Assembly: GCA_026709935.1 (NCBI GenBank)
Contig: JAPOSC010000004.1
Span: 62,789-126,788 of the forward strand
Origin: Thiotrichales bacterium
GTDB taxonomy: Bacteria > Pseudomonadota > Gammaproteobacteria > HK1
Direction of reading: 5' to 3'
Length of the DNA stretch: 64,000 nt
Translations under genes and position numbers: made by a program
Notes under the pieces: generated by a model
Told to the model about the DNA's origin: nothing
The model's database searches: none
What the model saw: only the letters and a program-made list of their open reading frames with translations
Part shown: one piece after another, positions 61,938-64,000 of the stretch
Layout of the letters: the number at the start of each line of letters is the position of its first letter
How positions within the stretch are numbered: the stretch's first letter is position 1

Positions 61938-64000
61938 TCCCAGACTACGCTCTTCCTGCGAGGGATGTACTCGAGGTCCGGCATGCTGCCGCCCGCGCGC
62001 GCCAGACTCTTTGCCGCTTCGACCTCTGCCTCGGGCAACATCCCTTCGATGAGCCTGCGAACCTCCTGCTTCACCTTGTCCTCGAAGTCCGAACCGATCG
62101 CGTAGAAGTCGGTGATCTCGGCGAACGCCCAGCGTCCATGGGTGCCGAGCTTTTTCACCCCGGGTATCCAGCAGGTCTCCATGACCTCCTTCTTGAGCTT
62201 CGCGTCCTCCCCCCGATAGCCCTTGATCTCGATGACAAGGTGCAGAAAGTCTCGATCATGGTGTCGATCGCGTACGAGCACGATGAAGTCGGGAATGTAC
62301 TTCCGGGTCTGCGAACCGATGCGGTATGGAACCTCGAACCCGAGGTTGTGGTTCTTGACGTAGGCCTTCACCCGGGGGTGTCCCTCGACCACCCGGCAGA
62401 GCTCCGCTTCCCACTCGCTGTCGAGGATGGCCCAGTTGACGTGGGAGCGACGGGGGTCGGTCTCGTAGCGGCTCGTCTTCGACGTGTGGAAGTTGACGTG
62501 CGCGGTCGAGCCTGTCGGGTTGTAGGGGTCGAGGATGACCTTGGGCGGCATGTCCTTCGCGAGCTGGGCCCGGGTAACCCCGTCGGCAATCTTCGCGCAG
62601 GCGATGTCGGCAATCATCTTGTACGCCAACTGCGAGGCATTGGTTCCACCCTTGCAGACGAGGTGGTTGTTCACCCACTCGCGGACAATGCGCTTCAACT
62701 GTCCGAACAGGTGCAGTTGGGGCTCCCCGTCCGCGTCCGGGTATCTGGTCATCAGGAGATACGCGGTCAGTTCGTACACGACCCGAGACCGCCGCACTGC
62801 GCCGGTATGCGCGAGCGTCAGGTCCACGGACTCGCCGATGATCCCCGAATTCCTGGTCTCGGTGGCGCCGACCAGTTCCGGGGTGAGCACCAGCCCCGAG
62901 TCCTCGTTGAACTCGGCGACAAGGTTGTCTTTCGGCAGCTCTACACCATAACCGGCGACTCTGGGAAAGCGGATCTCCAGATGGTCCCGTTCGGGGCGAA
63001 CGGCATGTACGTGAATCGTCTCGCGCGGAGACTTGAGCGACGGGACAACCGGCGTGGCCGTGAAGTCGAAGGGGATGCCAAGCACATCCGCGTACTCGAC
63101 ATCGAACCGATCCTGCCCATCGAGATCGTAGGACTGACGGCGCAGGGCGCGTCCGACGACCTGCTCGCACAGCAACTGGGTACCGAAGGCCCGCACCCCG
63201 AGCACGTGCGTCACGGTGTTGGCGTCCCAGCCTTCGCTCAGCATGGAGACGGAGACGACGCAGCGAATCGAGTCGCCGAGTCGTCCCGGCTTCCCGACGG
63301 TGTTCATGACCTCGCGGAGCAGTGCCTCGTCGCTGATGTTCTCGGCCTGGCGGCGATCCCCGGTCCGCTCGACGATCTCTCGTCGAAACCGTTCAATCTC
63401 GGTCGCAGCCATCTTGCGAAAGTTCGAGTCGAGCGCGTCTCCGGACTCGAGTTGTTCGCTGTCGATCAGCAGCGTGCGGGGACGGCCGAGGGGGTTCCCG
63501 TCATCGTCGAAGTTCCGGAACAGCTCCAGGCGACCGTTCTCGAGTCTCCGGGAACCATCTTCCCTCCGCCGGTAGAAACCGGAGATGTAGTCGTACACCA
63601 GCTTGGACGCAGCGGTGTTGTTGCAGACCACGATGAAGCACGGCGGCACGGAGACTCCCGCCTCACGCCAGAGCCTGAAGGTCTCCTCGTAGTGTCCGTA
63701 GAGCGCATCGAGCGCGGTACGAAGCTCGGGCGGCAGGTTCGCCGGATTGAGGGGGCCGGCCCTGCCGCGGCTCTGCTTCGGCATCCGGGTGCGGATGTAC
63801 TTCCAGAGCTCCCGGTACATGGGCATCTCGTTGCCGGGCACGTTGTCCGCGACCGGGACCCGTGGGAGCTTGACGATGCCGCATTCGATGGCATCCATGA
63901 GGGAGAAGTCGCACATCGTCCACGGAAACAGGGAGCCCTCATCGTAGCCGGACCCGCTGAGAAAGAAGGGCGTGGCGGAGAGGTCGATCACTCGTGATGT
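61934..64000 (-). CDS. res: Type III restriction enzyme Res subunit (5' end off window)
   Basis: At least 688 residues of the helicase/nuclease subunit; the Walker motifs lie beyond the right edge. The visible part starts at helicase motif III (VIDLSATPFFLSGSG) and includes motifs V-VI (SMLSEGWDANTVTHVLGV, QVVGRALRRQ). The C-terminal endonuclease has a PD-(D/E)XK pattern in YIPDFIVLVRDR and HLVIEIKGYRGED. It hydrolyses ATP and cleaves DNA lacking Mod methylation at paired sites. It is translationally coupled to the PIN gene. Confidence 0.93.
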   Translation of the reverse strand, partial: TSRVIDLSATPFFLSGSGYDEGSLFPWTMCDFSLMDAIECGIVKLPRVPVADNVPGNEMPMYRELWKYIRTRMPKQSRGRAGPLNPANLPPELRTALDALYGHYEETFRLWREAGVSVPPCFIVVCNNTAASKLVYDYISGFYRRREDGSRRLENGRLELFRNFDDDGNPLGRPRTLLIDSEQLESGDALDSNFRKMAATEIERFRREIVERTGDRRQAENISDEALLREVMNTVGKPGRLGDSIRCVVSVSMLSEGWDANTVTHVLGVRAFGTQLLCEQVVGRALRRQSYDLDGQDRFDVEYADVLGIPFDFTATPVVPSLKSPRETIHVHAVRPERDHLEIRFPRVAGYGVELPKDNLVAEFNEDSGLVLTPELVGATETRNSGIIGESVDLTLAHTGAVRRSRVVYELTAYLLMTRYPDADGEPQLHLFGQLKRIVREWVNNHLVCKGGTNASQLAYKMIADIACAKIADGVTRAQLAKDMPPKVILDPYNPTGSTAHVNFHTSKTSRYETDPRRSHVNWAILDSEWEAELCRVVEGHPRVKAYVKNHNLGFEVPYRIGSQTRKYIPDFIVLVRDRHHDRDFLHLVIEIKGYRGEDAKLKKEVMETCWIPGVKKLGTHGRWAFAEITDFYAIGSDFEDKVKQEVRRLIEGMLPEAEVEAAKSLARAGGSMPDLEYIPRRKSVVWE

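Noticed and set aside
61934-62060. An antitoxin for the PIN gene hidden at the end of res
   Set aside because: The Res C-terminus has no VapB-like DNA-binding pattern and no separate start with a ribosome site was found.
61919-63997. A plus-strand frame opposite res
   Set aside because: The minus strand has helicase and nuclease motifs; the plus-strand product shows no recognisable domain.

Overview
The window is a high-G+C bacterial chromosome segment, about 90% coding. Its gene set (release factor 3, BolA, SohB, a pitrilysin-like M16 protease, a Mip-type FKBP, SurE) suggests an uncultured gammaproteobacterium. CobS/CobT, AapJQMP-type transport and a CtaA/COX15-type heme A synthase are also common in Alphaproteobacteria, so the assignment is only an inference. 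No rRNA, tRNA, CRISPR, integrase or transposase gene was recognised.

Layout. 1-7.8 kb: tail of an unknown gene, a 2OG-Fe(II) oxygenase-like enzyme, a branched-chain amino-acid type ABC importer (livG, livF, substrate-binding protein, livH, livM) and an acyltransferase. 7.9-18.3 kb: housekeeping genes (FKBP isomerase, prfC, cold-shock protein, ada-like repair protein, M16 protease, bolA, sohB, LOG family). 18.3-22.8 kb: a lower-G+C patch with a ribbon-helix-helix-like protein and a large repeat-rich lipoprotein with a transferrin-binding-protein-like C-terminus. 22.8-25.5 kb: a zincless MutM/Fpg, a DsbA/FrnE-like oxidoreductase and a beta-keto acid cleavage enzyme. 25.9-30.2 kb: aapJQMP amino-acid importer. 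30.4-40.1 kb: a peptide-type importer (substrate-binding protein, two permeases, two ATPases), an MFS carrier and an amidase. 40.2-42.3 kb: higBA and hicBA toxin-antitoxin modules on either side of surE. 42.4-50.7 kb: an amidohydrolase, a membrane protein, then a seven-gene operon (creatininase-like, ABC ATPase, permease, FAD oxidoreductase, substrate-binding protein, NAD(P)H oxidoreductase, TetR regulator). 50.7-57.8 kb: cobT/cobS, ctaA, sixA-like phosphatase, N-formylglutamate amidohydrolase-like protein, a small membrane protein. 57.9-64 kb: a Nudix hydrolase and a type III restriction-modification operon, res-PIN toxin-mod, whose res gene runs off the right edge.

Three patterns cut across the genes. 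(1) A dispersed repeat of about 118 bp, built around a 12-bp inverted repeat, lies just downstream of gene 3' ends and in the gene's own orientation (after ada, ctaA, sixA and the amidase; fragments elsewhere). Its arms show a compensatory base change between copies. (2) In three of the four importer operons a strong hairpin follows the substrate-binding-protein gene, probably setting the ratio of binding protein to permease. (3) Several otherwise ordinary proteins carry in-frame short tandem-repeat insertions or tails.

The strongest candidate for an undescribed system is the translationally coupled res-PIN-mod operon with no visible antitoxin. The gene-end repeat family, the TbpB-like repeat lipoprotein and the creatininase/FAD oxidoreductase importer operon come next.
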